DNA of 64,000 bases from NCBI GenBank assembly GCA_024305745.1, contig JAHRBS010000012.1, forward strand, positions 2,237,001-2,301,000, read 5' to 3'. The translations under genes were made by a program, and so were the position numbers. Under the pieces are notes generated by a model. It had not been told where the DNA came from and made no database searches. It was given only the letters and a program-made list of their open reading frames with translations. How positions within the stretch are numbered: the stretch's first letter is position 1; every line of letters starts with the position of its first letter. The DNA is from Polyporus tsugae (taxonomy: Eukaryota; Basidiomycota; Agaricomycetes; Polyporales; Polyporaceae). Shown in pieces: positions 31,748 to 45,668 of this stretch.

Positions 31748-33007
31748 GTGGTGGACCAGAAATATTTTCTCAGTAAAGACTTCAAAGCAAGCAATGCAAA
31801 AGTGCATGAACTTGTGCATTCTTTCAGACAGTGGAAAGGAGAAAACTACATCCCCAAGGCAATGCATAAAGATCTCAAGTGGTCAAAGAGCAATCCCTTC
31901 CCTGTCAAGGAGTTAGATGAGGCCCTGCCCTGGAAGATTATCCCTGATAAGAAGACTGGTATCCAGCCCATCAAAAAGGCTCCAACTGATATTTTCCCAG
32001 CCTCATACTACATTCTAGCCAAGGGGTCCCAGACTTTACCTGCCACTAGCACGGACACTGGTTTGAAGAAAGATAAATGCAGTCTGGAAGAGGACCAAAC
32101 TGAAGGTGGCTCAGAATCCAGGCAGACTAAGAAGGTCAAGTTTGCACAACTGATCAGCAACTCCCAAGCACCCAAGTTTAAGGGGTTTCCTTGGAACAAC
32201 CATAGCTGTGCTTATGATGTCCTGCTTACTATATTGTTGGCAGTATATACTGAATGTCAACAGGCCTGGAATACCAATGTTCCAGATAACAATGCAACAC
32301 TAGGCTATATTGGTGATATATTCAGCAAGTGCACCAGACTCGATCCACAGCATACATTGAGAAATGGAAAGGACATCATAAGAGGCCATATTGGCCAGCA
32401 AGACCCTGCACTTGGCTTTAATGGAAGTGAAGGTGTTGATGTATATGCCTTGGGACAAAAGCTGTTGGAAACCAGCGAAGATACAGTAAACAAACAATAT
32501 CTATGCAGAAGTTGTCGTCACAAGGGCCCTAGTATTAGACTAAAGATGGTGATGTGGATGTTTGACAAGTTTATCTGGAAGAATCAACTCAACAAGATGG
32601 GATCTTACAAGGACAGGCTAGTTAATCTGTGGCTAAAGGTGTACTTTACTCAGAAGTCAGAGAAAAAATGTCCCAACTATGCCCGACCTATGATCAAGCA
32701 GCTGACTTATATGGAGGCTCCTAGTTTTGTAACCTGTGTAGTGTATAAGCTGAAAATTGAAGTGGAGAATCAGATCACAATTCCAGAACATCCCCAGTTG
32801 TACAGATTATGTGAAATAGTGTACTTTGCTCCAAATCACTTTGTAGCCAAAATTGTAGACAAGTCCGATGAAGTGTGGTATAATGATGGATTTGAAATGG
32901 GGGAAGATACAGAGTATATTGGAAACATTGTTAATATGACTTCCACAGATCTTTTGAAGCACAAGAGGTATGCTGCTAGCCTTCTCGTTTACACCAAGCT
33001 GCAATAG
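31748..33007 (+). CDS. USP-like cysteine-peptidase domain at the Helitron C-terminus
   Basis: 419-codon open frame, in the same frame as the Rep part upstream. The first 100 residues are linker (FLSKDFKASNAKVHELVHSF, PWKIIPDKKTGIQP). The domain begins at WNNHSCAYDVLLTIL (Cys codon 32207-32209) and has a zinc-type CRSC pair, a Y.L.EIVYFAPNHFVAKIVD block (His codon 32837-32839) and VWYNDGFEM, ending with LLVYTKLQ and TAG. An Asn/Gln-Cys box followed by an HF/Y.A...W..DG box is the pattern of USP/C19 deubiquitinases and related papain-fold enzymes. Such peptidases, like the OTU domains of other Helitrons, may cut ubiquitin or a polyprotein. The domain has no stop or missing catalytic residue. 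Whether it is expressed apart from the broken Rep is unknown. Confidence 0.6.
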   Translation: MVDQKYFLSKDFKASNAKVHELVHSFRQWKGENYIPKAMHKDLKWSKSNPFPVKELDEALPWKIIPDKKTGIQPIKKAPTDIFPASYYILAKGSQTLPATSTDTGLKKDKCSLEEDQTEGGSESRQTKKVKFAQLISNSQAPKFKGFPWNNHSCAYDVLLTILLAVYTECQQAWNTNVPDNNATLGYIGDIFSKCTRLDPQHTLRNGKDIIRGHIGQQDPALGFNGSEGVDVYALGQKLLETSEDTVNKQYLCRSCRHKGPSIRLKMVMWMFDKFIWKNQLNKMGSYKDRLVNLWLKVYFTQKSEKKCPNYARPMIKQLTYMEAPSFVTCVVYKLKIEVENQITIPEHPQLYRLCEIVYFAPNHFVAKIVDKSDEVWYNDGFEMGEDTEYIGNIVNMTSTDLLKHKRYAASLLVYTKLQ

Positions 33008-33825
33008 ATATAATAGATAGAACTACTAGTGTATACATTAACATAGGAGACAGTTGTATACTTCATTGTTTGGCTTATGACTCAGTTAATATCAGGTCAA
33101 ATGATGTGGAATTACTTCTATTTAAAAGTGTTTAAGAGCGGCTTTGTGTGTTCATTGTATAGATTAAGCGCCCAATATGAGGCATTTGTGCGTTTTTTTT
33201 TATTTGCCTAATATCTTGGTCAATAGTGACCCTAATCCTATGAAACTACCACCATAAAAAAGTGTTCAAAGGGCTATTTCTAATAGTGTCTGTCACTTAG
33301 ACCTGCAACCTAAAAATAATCAATGATGAACGGGAGTCAAACCCTCAACCTCAAGAATTCACAAATGATGTCTTAACCACTAAGCTATGGCACCTCAAGA
33401 TATAATCACAGCTAAATGTATTTATAGGCTACTGCACAAGCAAACTGACTATAAAGAAACAAATACTCATCTAATGCCGTGCATCTAGCATAACATTATT
33501 ATAGTGCAGTGCATTGCGGAGTCCATAGTTGTTGATTTGTATGCTATTAAGATACAATCAATCAAAATCATCAATACAAGCAATCTCATGGGTCTCGTTC
33601 CTCATCAATTGTCACCTGCCAGAATTGGCCCACTTCAAACCAAGTTTCAAAGGCCAAACGACAAGAGCGCTGAGACCAGCTGTAACCTGGAGCGATCAGT
33701 ACGGTAATCTTAATATAGGGTAAGCTGACAGTCATAATATTTGTGGCAAGGATTGCCCAGAGGGCCATTATAGACTGAGTAAAATGCTCTGCTATGGGCT
33801 AAGACACATAGATAGTAATAAAACT
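33008..33825. other. Spacer at the border between element-rich and gene-rich DNA
   Basis: About 800 bp, AT-rich to about 33.6 kb. It holds one tRNA-like segment (33326-33394) and no gene. The Helitron 3' terminus should lie in its first few hundred bases; no clear hairpin plus CTRR was found. Confidence 0.45.
33326..33394 (-). repeat. tRNA-like segment, tRNA pseudogene or SINE head
   Basis: On the minus strand it starts GGTGCCATAGCTTAGTGGTT, a good A box, and has GGTTTGACTCC at 33343-33333, one base from the B-box consensus, at normal tRNA distance. A D-arm and T-arm can be drawn, but the 3' side of the acceptor stem does not pair with GGTGCCA. It is therefore not a working tRNA gene but a decayed tRNA or the promoter head of a SINE. 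Confidence 0.45.
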
Positions 33826-35635
33826 TCACATCAAAACACATCCCCTAACATCCAAACCTAACTCCCTCATCTCTTCTTCTGCTGCCTCACGCTCATTTTG
33901 CTGCAATTTCTTTCGGGCTTCAACTGGGAACCAATCATTCATGAAGTTGAGAAGGGCCCAGTCTACATTTGCTGTGGAACATGTGAGCAATCATGCTAGC
34001 GCCATCTTCAAATAACTCACATCGGTCAGCAGACAATACTGTTGGTGCCCGACACATTGGACAATGCTCTTCTCCCCGTTTTTGCAGCTTTACAAGACAC
34101 CTATTGTAGATGACAGTGAGTGATCCCGAGTGTAACCAAGTCACCTATCAACTACGGACCTCACGCAGAATAGGTGACTACAGCGGAGGCGTATAGGCTT
34201 GAACGCAAGACTTGTACAGATTACACATGAGTAGTCATCAATGTGGGGGATGATAGGTAACAAGGTCTCTGTTAATGCCTGGACGAGTAGGAGCGAGAGC
34301 GGGAGGGAATTGGCGTGCTGAGAGGTTGACCGTGATAGGACAAGCGCCCGGTCTCGAGCTTCCGCGTTCATGGTAAATGGCGAAGCCAGGTCGGGAGCCA
34401 GGGGAAGGGCAGTCCGCTTTGCATGCTTCTTCAGGATCTTCCGAGTCGCTTCGGTCGTAACATGTTGGAACTGTTAACAGAAGAATGGTTTGAAAGCATT
34501 GGCGAGGGGCCACGTGCGGAAGACTCACCTTCCTTAGGTCCAAAATGAACGTATTGAGCTCCATAAAAGTGCGCAATGCGACTTTACTCCTCTTGAGACT
34601 CAGTTTCAAACGACCCGCGGATGATCGCTCCCGTAAGGCGGACGAGAACGCAGCGAGTCGCGCGGCCGCATCTTCAAGGTCACGCTCACCTCTGAACCTT
34701 TCCTGATGGCCTTGAAAGATGTCCGCCTCCATATACATCTGAAATATCTCCCTCCAGGTTTCAAGATCAGATTTGGAGTTAATGGCAAGGGAAGTGGAAG
34801 ACACCGCGATTGTGGCAGCGTCAGAGGAAAACGGGGAGTATGGGTGGAAGGACGACGTAGAGGAGGAAGGGCGCGACGCCGAGGAAATGACCTGAGAGAG
34901 TGACTGCAAGTTTGTTTCGAACTCGGCTTTCCTACCGATCAGGTACTCGGATAGAGACGCGAGAGCGTCTGAAAGTGTTCGAAAAAATGCGGTGTCGGAA
35001 GCGAGCGGGATGATGAGTTCGTGGGGAGTAATACTAAGGTTACGAGTTGGGTGGTAGGTAACAAGTGATGAAAGGTCATTACGCACGAGGTCACATCTTG
35101 TGCCAGAAAGTGGTCATCCCCGAACGAATTCAGGGTACCGGGGCCTTGCGTCGAAGGAGACAGAGCTAGTTGGAGAACGTGCTGAGATATCGGGGACGGA
35201 ATGTTTAGGCCCGAGGAATTCAATGGAATACTCTGGATGGGGTATAATTGCAGGACGTCGTCGTCGTCGAGATAAAGGTGGAGGCGGGGTTCAACGTGAT
35301 CCACAACATTGGCGAATTCGTAGACGACTCGGGGGCCCGACGCATGCGAGACCAATTTAGAGTCCGGCAAGGAATCTTCCTTTTGCTTTCCTTTATTGTT
35401 TTCCTGCGATGGTGGCTGGATAACCCCTTGGAGAACATCTGGAGAGAGTCCTGCGAGAAGGTCCGTCTGAGCCCGGGCACAGGAGCGAGTACGAGGGGAG
35501 ATGCTCACCAAGAGAGGTAAGCTCCGCGACGACCTGATTGATGATCTTTTTGAGTTGACGGTACTGGATTGCGCTCTCTCTGAGGTCCGGGGGGAGGGTA
35601 AGAAGGAGCTGAGCATAGGTCTTTGAGAAGTGCAT
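33826..35635 (-). CDS. SPX-domain RING-finger protein (probable E3 ubiquitin ligase)
   Basis: ATG at 35635 (MHFSKTYAQLLLTLPPDLRE), stop at 33826-33828. The N-terminus is a typical SPX domain, continuing LKKIINQVVAELTSLGLSP across the first intron (35508 to 35451, acceptor CGCAG). A central helical region (SDLETWREIFQMYMEADIF, RSKVALRTFMELNTFI) is followed by a C-terminal C3HC4 RING: CVICTSLAFKPIRLRCSHLF, then CLVKLQKRGEEHCPMCRAP, and a conserved tail WALLNFMNDWFPVEARKKL. SPX domains bind inositol pyrophosphates; RING fingers recruit E2 enzymes, so phosphate-linked ubiquitylation is the likely role, by family. The frame between about 35160 and 35085 needs either an intron with an unusual donor (GTCTCC) or a one-base correction; I could not decide. 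It is divergent from the DUF2358 gene with only 102 bp between starts. Confidence 0.85.
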
Positions 35636-35737
35636 CGTGCGACGAGTGCAAGGGACCCACGTCTTGAGCGCCCGCTGTTCATGCCGACATCGAGCGTCAT
35701 TCTTCCCCTCTCTCATTCCATCTCTCCCCCTGTCGCC
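35636..35737. promoter_or_regulatory. Short bidirectional promoter
   Basis: 102 bp between the start codons of the SPX-RING gene (-) and the DUF2358 gene (+). CT-rich toward the plus gene, no TATA box. Both genes must share or overlap their promoters here. Confidence 0.55.
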
Positions 35738-36957
35738 ATGTCATTCCGGACAGCATTCACCAAGTCTCCTCAGTGGCATTGCGCCATGGATTCAGTCTTT
35801 CGGCCACGGTTCGCAGCTCGCAAGGTTTCATCCCATGTCTCCGGCTCGCCTGTCCTAGACGGGGGACTCCCACTTCTCTCCTCGACTGTGCATACTCATT
35901 CGTCGCCAAACCTCAAGATAGCGGACCCGGTCGAGTCAAATGCACCTAATCGGAAGCCAGAGGGCCCAGGAGAGTTGTCCGACCAAGAGTGGGAGATACG
36001 GACCGGTATGTCCAAACGCATATCGTCTCCTAGTCCGAAGGATCTGATGCTACCCCAGCACGTATCTTCCTACAACCGTCGCTCATTGTTATGTTCCATG
36101 GCATCCTTATATTCCTGTTCCGTCTCACCGTGCCGATGAACGATGCCACTATCAGGACGTGCGATCTACATTCTTCAACAGACCCTTCCTAGCTTCTTCT
36201 CCACGGGCCTTATCACCTCCCTTGATACATCTGGAGGAAGCGAGAAAACAGAAGACGGGGAAGAGCTATCAATTTACAGCCCCTCCATCCGGCTGGAGTA
36301 CCGACCACCCACATCTTTCCCCCCTCCCTTTCCGCGAACAGCTCATGTCGAAGGTGAGCTGCTTGGTGGGTATATCACTGGGCATAGGAGCCTTATTTGC
36401 CAAACTCAGGGCTTCCGCTGTACATGGCTTCGTCCGTCTTCGTGAGGCATACCCTTAGTGCACTCTACACCGATCTTCGGGTGGAACTTCAGCGAATAAC
36501 GGTGCATGGCCCTCGTTCGTCTTCCGGACTCTGTTCGACCGATAGCGCGGAGCCGGGTGTGTCAGGAGACCTCCGTCGATCCCAGCAGGGCGAGATACGC
36601 AGCATTCGCCAGAAGAGCTTATTCATTGGCCTCATGGTTCATGGCACTAATCGGGTTAGTAAAGCCCAAGGTGGTTGGCAAGTGTATGTGTTTCATCCTA
36701 ACGTACTCCTCCTGGTCACTGAGCGACGTTGCTGCAGAAACTCAACATACACGTTCTCACCGACAACTGGTCTCATATACCTGCACGTTGTCAACTCCAT
36801 CCATCCTGCCCCCCACCAAGCGTTCTTCAACGCTCTTCAAGCTGCATTAAACAAAATCGGTCTTGGCGGCGCACAAGGTGCAGGCGAGGGAGGCATGGTT
36901 CGAACAACTCCCTCATTGCGTCCTCAATCCTCGCGCACAGGTACACATCCTTCTTGA
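35738..36957 (+). CDS. DUF2358 (C6orf136-like) protein, probably mitochondrial
   Basis: ATG at 35738 (MSFRTAFTKSPQWHCAMDSV), TGA at 36955-36957. Introns: about 36006-36160 (GTATGT...CAG; may contain more than one intron), 36353-36409 and about 36683-36736. The product has a basic N-terminus without acidic residues in the first 25 positions, which fits a mitochondrial presequence. Conserved blocks follow: ELSDQEWEIRTG, RAIYILQQTLPSFFSTGLIT, IYSPSIRLEYRPP, GLPLYMASSVFVRHTLSALY, KSLFIGLMVHGTNRV and NSTYTFSPTTGLIYLHVVNS IHPAP. This order is that of the DUF2358 family, whose biochemical role is not known. The product of about 290 residues is full length for the family. Confidence 0.75.
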
Positions 36958-37174
36958 CCTAGTGTAGCATCCCAACCTCCGCTTTCAGTGACATGGCAGT
37001 TTAGAGGCCTCCATTAATATAGACTATGTACATGCGCGCGTCCTGGATAATCATATTTCACACCACGAAATGAGCAGTCAAATGTCACACAGCTGACACT
37101 TGAACGGCAGACCAGATATGTGCGTAACGGCCCAGTCTATGGTACAACATGCATTCAATATGCATTCTATAGGG

Positions 37175-39278
37175 TTAATTGATGACGCCCGTCCAAGATT
37201 CGATGAGGTCGACAACGCAGTAACCATTGAGCGGAACATATTGCTCTGTGATGACCTTGATAGCTTCTTGGGCGACGAGCCCCCCTAGGAACGCCGCCAC
37301 ATTGGGTAGGTCAGCAGTTGGAGCGCGCGCGCTACGAAAGCATGATCATTAGCGGGCTCCCGATGGTCATAATTGTGGAAGACACACATCTCCCCTACTG
37401 CAGTCTCGAGCTCCCCGGGAAGTTCGACTCCTTCCCCAATGACCCCTTGCACCTCAGCGTTCAAAGCATCGACAGTGACCTCTACATTCACACCAGAAGG
37501 GTCACTATGCGCGCTTTATAATAATCACATAAGACTGACCGGCATCATGAGCTAACAGCGTCGAAAGCGCGGAAAGTGCGAGGTGCGTTGCGGTTTCGCG
37601 CGGCTGGCTATTCAAGGAACGGACTAAAATGACGATCAGTGGTATGGTTGGACGGGAATGGAGTATTGCGCACCAATCGCCTCACGGTCCCGGTCCAAGG
37701 CACCCCATTGCTTCCCACGTAAGACCCGAATGTGGTGGGCATTCTTCACGAAGCTCTCGACCTCCTCCAGGTTCGTGGCCCTGGCAAATTTGGGGTTTTT
37801 GGCAGCAAATAACTCCTTGAACTGGGCCTATGGGAAATGGTTCAGAGACAAAGTGTCACCTTACGATTGTATTGTCAATGTTGCTGGATGATTCTTACCT
37901 TCTCCACCTCCGCTTGCGCACGGTACAAATTTTGTAGCTGAACGTAGCTCTTTGTGTCAGACTTCATGTCGGGGAGAGTTGCATTAACAGGTAGAGTACC
38001 AGGCCCGGCAGGATCCGCGACAAACTCGGACAGAGACTGAAGTAATGCGTGGAAAGTCGTGTTGTGTTGCGGGGCAGTGGGAAGAGGGGACAAGGAAAAT
38101 AAGGCTTGAACGTCCGAGGGAACCTGGCATATTCGGGATATCAATGTTAGAAGAGAGCGTAGGGAGATAACACATCTACGGACAGTAGGCTCAGACCAGA
38201 CACGCCAAGCCTGGGCTTCAGCCTCCTCGAAGTTTTCTTCGTCAGGCTTGATCCTCATAGCTAAAATGCTTTTCTTGAACTCCTTCTTTTCCGCGGCAAT
38301 ACGAGGGAGGTTGCCATTGTGCTGTAGGTAAGACTGATCAACTTAGGCAGTTAGTTTTGTAGAACAGGTACACGCACACTCTTGCGCCAGTCATCCATTG
38401 CACGGACGAGGATAACAACAGACGGAATATGACCGTGCGTAGTAGGATCCATGTTTTGAAGGTCCAAGCCACACGCCCAGTCGAGCAATGCGGGGAAAGG
38501 ACGAGTGATGCGAAGTGAAGGGGCATTTTCCGAATGGGACTGGGATACTGAACGGATATGGAGTTGACACGATGGAAAGGTTATGATGTGACTCACCACA
38601 GTGCTCATGGTATTGAATGTGGAATTCTGCGAGAAATCCGGCGGAACGGACGGAGATGAGGGGAGGACCGTTAGGATCGGCCCACAAGAGAGTGGAAAGT
38701 TGGGCGAGCACGTCCTTGTTCAAGTTGTGGGCGATGACGAGGGAAAAGGATGATATCCAATCCCTTCCCTGATCTGTGTCAAGAAGATCTTTGAGATCTT
38801 TGACGACGGCCTCTCCCTGGACGCTTTCGTTCAGTTCGCGAAGGAGGGGGACGGCTTCCTGGGCCCGAGGCTTGCCGAGGCTGTGGGTGGCGTTGAGGAA
38901 GAAATTGTTGCCAGCGTCTGCAGGGGTCGTGATTGCGGAGTCTAGTATGGAGAAGTGTCCGATCCCTGGAAGAACGAGGTTCTTGAGGATGGAGGTGGAA
39001 GTGGCCGAGGAGGAGGCGACAAGGATGCGGCAGGCTTCGAGAGCCGCCTGTCCGGAGGCTGCCCAGATGCTACGAGACGGGCGAGATGGGATTAGAGAGT
39101 GATTGTGGACATGGAGGTTTCTTACCGGAGCTGACGGTCATAACGCCGGGTCTTGTCGTCGGGCTGGCCAGGGCTAAGGAGAGGATGAGCAGGAGGAGAT
39201 GGTATGCGTGCGTGAGAGGGAACTGTACGCGATTGTAGCGGTAGCTTGCTCGATATCCTGAGACTCTTGGCTGGACAT
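37175..39278 (-). CDS. ULA1: NEDD8-activating enzyme E1 regulatory subunit
   Basis: ATG at 39278 (MSSQESQDIEQATATIA), TAA at 37175-37177. The ThiF-like fold starts DDKTRRYDRQLRIWAASGQA, then ALEACRILVASSSATSTSIL, LVLPGIGHFSILDS and NNFFLNATHSLGKPRAQEA. Later blocks include SVRSAGFLAEFHIQYHEH, WACGLDLQNMD, EENFEEAEAQAWRVW, KNPKFARATNLEEVESFV and the C-terminal NVAAFLGGLVAQEAIKVITE. These match the APPBP1/NAE1/Ula1 family. It lacks a catalytic cysteine, as expected, and pairs with the Uba3 subunit to activate NEDD8/Rub1 for cullin modification. About nine introns of 50-60 bp; the first (GC|GTACAG...TTAG|C) fixes the start. It is divergent from ARG5,6 with 224 bp between starts. Confidence 0.92.
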
Positions 39279-39502
39279 GCCGTCGATCTGTGTCGGAGAG
39301 GGGCTAGCGGTGGGTGCAGGAGCTGAGTCGTTGACCGTATGTAATGAGGAGGAGGAGCTGCGACGGCGAGGCCTCGGATGAACGATGAGGGATCTAGGCG
39401 CGGGCAGATAAGATTAGATTCAGGCCCTGAGTCAAAGTCGCGTTCGCGTCTTGCTCCTCGACGTCGACCATCCCCGCCTCCTCATCCTCTCCGTCCTTCC
39501 CC
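39279..39502. promoter_or_regulatory. Bidirectional promoter of ULA1-like and ARG5,6 genes
   Basis: 224 bp between two divergent start codons. It contains a Gcn4-type site at 39428-39434 near the ARG5,6 side. No TATA box of good quality was seen. Confidence 0.6.
39428..39434 (+). promoter_or_regulatory. Gcn4/CPC1-type site TGAGTCA
   Basis: Perfect palindromic TGASTCA element, 69 bp before the ARG5,6 ATG. Gcn4/CPC1 bZIP factors activate amino-acid biosynthesis genes, including arginine genes, through this site in yeasts and filamentous fungi. Its position and neighbour make it a plausible functional site. Confidence 0.6.
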
Positions 39503-42560
<3,058 letters not shown>

Positions 42561-43211
42561 AGGACCATGAATAGAAGGATATCGGTGTATAGACTTGCGT
42601 ACCTATCATCGATAGAGAATAGTTCGAAGTTCATATAGAAAAGTATTTGGATATTGATCATAATGTCTAGTTGTTGTCTCGTGAATTCTTGTGGACGGGT
42701 CGCACCGTTGCCATCGACGGAATAGAGACCGGCATTGACGAACTCCAACATTCTGTCCCACCGGTACCGCTTCTTTCGTCATAACCAAGGGAATGGGTTC
42801 GCGAATGTACATTGTAGAGTCAAAAGGCGACTGCCAAGGTTTGCATACCGGAGCACCCCGGGGTATTCTATCCTATGTAACGGCAGGGGCAGTTTCTCGA
42901 CGTGAGATGGTAGCGCTATGGACTGAAGGCTCCGAGTGTGGTCGCATTAGCATTACTCTTCGATGTATATTATAACTAGTGCAGGATATCCTAGTGAAGC
43001 ATGTATACGAGAACAAAGTATGATACATAGCTAAAGCTTAAGACCAATACAACTGCGATAGTGCGCAGAGTACCACCAACCCAGACATAGCTTTATGATA
43101 GACCCACATAAATCCATAACGTCAAGCAGCAGAGCAGAGCTACAGAGCACACTGAGAACGCTGCATTGAGCGAGATCCAACACGTCCCGTTCCCGCCCGC
43201 CCACAGCCCAA
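42561..43211. other. Intergenic, convergent 3' ends
   Basis: About 650 bp between the stops of ARG5,6 (+) and the proline-rich protein (-). It must hold both 3' UTRs. No gene, tRNA or repeat was recognised. Confidence 0.5.
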
Positions 43212-45137
43212 TCAATCGAAACATGCCCACAGGTCAGCACTCGAGTTCGCATCCTTGTCATCCCCATCCTCATCGCCCCTCGGTTCCGGCCTGCGCGCGG
43301 ACATCTCCAGCACCTGTAACTGCGAGCCCAGTGTCTGAGCGCGCGCGACAATATGGGGCGGGTCAGGAATGACGGGCGACATGCTCCTCCTGCCATTGCC
43401 ATCATCCACCGAGAACGGGGTTGTCGAGTCGCCAGCCCCTTCCGCATATCGCTCGGGACGATGTGGCACTGGCGCGGGAGTCTTCTTGACCCTTGTGGGG
43501 AGAGGTAGCTTGTACGGCTTGTTCACACCGGCGGACGTCGAGGTCTGGCCGAGTGCACGGCACATGCCGAGCGGGCGTGGACGTTGAGAAGCACGCGGGC
43601 GAGCACTTTGGGTCTGTGTGGGGCGCATTTGAGAGGGGGGTGCAAACGGGCGAGAAAGCGAGGGAGGGGCGGGGGTCGGGGTTGGTGCCGGCGCTGGTGT
43701 TGGTTGAGTTAGGCGGGCGGGGGGAGGATTAGGTCTTGCGGAGAAGAACGGCGGAGGTGGGGGCATCAGAGCCGGTGGAGAGGGAACTTCCGGAGATGGC
43801 TGGCCGGGCATTGGGAGAATCTCGTGAGGCGCAACGGGCGAATTGTTCGGAGGATCGACAGGTGAGACCGCTGTGCCTTGGTCGGTCATGGAGGCGTCAT
43901 CGTCATGAGAATATAACGGAGAATGAGAGCGGGGATGGATGGTGAGGGGAGACATAGCAGACGATGAGGAAGAGGACGCTTGCGAATCGTAGTTGTACTT
44001 GGAGGAGCAAGAGTCGACACTAGAGCGGTTCCTGCGACGTCTACAAGGCGGGGTCGGAGTGTTGGATGGGATATTGTCCCAGTCAATGTCCATCGGTTTG
44101 CGTAATGTGTTGAGGATGGGATGAGAGACATGTCGGGATGTGCCAAGGAAAGGTGTACGCCGGGGACCATTTTCTCCACTTGCGCGAATTGCAGCAATAT
44201 CTGACTCGGAAGCACGGGCCGGGAGGCGAGAGGGCTTGTCGCTGGGGGGAGGTGGAATGGCACCCTGAAAGGAGTGCTCTCGTCTGAGTGGATTGATGAC
44301 TGGCTGCTCTGACTTGGTCGTTAGGTTGGTGAACAAGGAATCGGGATCCAGTCGGGTGGAGTCACGGCGGTCCTTGTGTGCCTTCTGTCTGGCATTCCGC
44401 TTGACTTTGCCATTCATCTTGTCGACGGCTGAATGAAGCTCGTCAATATGCTGGGGCATGGAGGGAGAGTCTTCTTGCCGTAGCTCAAACTTCTTAGCCT
44501 TTGCTGGATGATCTGAGGGGAGGGGATTGGCGAGGTCGAGGTCGGGGTGGTGGTGAAGTGAGGCCCGGGGGCGAACGAAAACATCGGGCTGTGGTTGTAC
44601 TGACTGGAGGTTGGACAGGTAGAGGTAGGATAAGGGAGGGAGAGGAGCACACCTGGACCATCTTTGAGTTGTTGTTTCAGCAGGAGGCTCTCCGGATTTG
44701 AATGAGACCAGCGTACGCGGGCCGAGGAAGGTGGAGGGTCGCATTCTGGGATGGGGCACTGGGAGGACGGGGGCTCGGGGTCGACGTGCATGAGATTGTC
44801 AATGGTCATTCCGAGTAGGACGCTGTATGGGTGTACAGTGAGTGGCACACGGAGGGGATGTAAGAATACTGGAAGGGCTGACGGAAATGGGAAGACACAT
44901 AGGTGAGGATCCGAGGACGCAGGCTGGTCGTTGTCGATGTGAGGAACGGGGTTGCTGCCCAGGGCAGATGGGATGGGGTCAAGTGTGATGAAGACCGGGG
45001 ACGAGGAAGGGAGAGAGGAGCTCTCGAGTGGCAGGGCCACATTCACTAATGAGTATCAGTGGCATGCGCATGTTGCAACCCGCGCTCTGACGCGTTCTCC
45101 CGCACGTCGTCGCGTCGCATAGTAGATAATCGGACAT
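43212..45137 (-). CDS. Proline/serine-rich protein of unknown function
   Basis: Stop at 43212-43214 (ends SADLWACFD). At least two exons: 45046 to about 44665 and about 44600 to 43212, joined by a GTGTGC...CAG intron (DGP to VQPQPDVFVRP). The N-terminal part has VFITLDPIPSALGSNP, FLHPLRVPLTVHPYSVLLGM and NPESLLLKQQLKDG; then comes AKAKKFELRQEDSPSMPQHI with a basic KRNARQKAHKDRR helix. The last 350 residues are low-complexity Pro/Ser/Thr-rich with APAPTPTPAP runs. The start is uncertain: ATG at 45137 (MSDYLLCDATTCGR) would need a very short 34-bp intron to join. No enzyme motif, membrane segment or signal peptide was seen. It is probably intrinsically disordered; function unknown. Confidence 0.65.
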
Positions 45138-45668
45138 TGTGCCCCGCCCGTTTATCCGTCCGATTATACATATCTCTAGATGCCATGTAGATACCAGTAA
45201 TAATAGTACTGCACATCACAACACCCCAAGTGGCTCCTAGTCGACGCGCCCGGGTGTCGGGTAGATGAGTAGACTCGTCGGTCGAGGAACTTTCCGGTCA
45301 ACTCGAACTTGAACTTGAACTTGCGGTCTGGCACAATGCCACGTATAACGATGCTCTGGAGGCTTGTGCATCCAGGAAGGTCACTCTCGCTTTCCTACCA
45401 TCGACCTTTTGGTCGTGCGTTTCAGCCCAGGGGTATCAGAAGTGCGCACTGACGTCCTAGCATTGTACTACGGTTTGTCATTCAATCTCGATCGTCGCTC
45501 GTCGAACCTTCAACGTACTACCCGGAACCACACTTGACCACAACTACAGTACAGCATGGTACGTTAGTAACTTGAAGTACGACAGAAAACCATCGGTTGC
45601 AAGTATGCGTTCATCCTCAGACTTCGCTTCGCATGCCCGCCGCCATCTATCTTCACGCCATAGTATCG
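45138..45668. other. Intergenic
   Basis: About 530 bp. It has a triple GAACTT hexamer near 45306-45325 and nothing else noteworthy. It would hold the promoter of the proline-rich gene and the 3' UTR of the GMC oxidoreductase. Confidence 0.5.

Larger units (their letters stand above)
27073..33007 (+). mobile_element. Helitron (rolling-circle transposon), degenerate, without helicase
   Basis: Continuous Helitron-type coding from about 27.1 to 33.0 kb on the plus strand: N-terminal SAP-like and DUF6570-like parts, the Helitron_like_N/Rep part with HUH and the second Tyr motif, a Cys/acidic middle region, and a terminal USP-like cysteine-peptidase domain. No Pif1 helicase (no GxxGxGKS Walker A, no later helicase motifs) lies between. 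Several stops and one frame change are present, so the element is not autonomous. I could not fix the 5' TC and 3' hairpin/CTRR ends. Confidence 0.85.

Noticed and set aside
37423..37445. GTTCGACTCC resembling a tRNA B box
   Set aside because: It lies within a coding exon of the NEDD8-E1 subunit, and no A box or cloverleaf is found around it.
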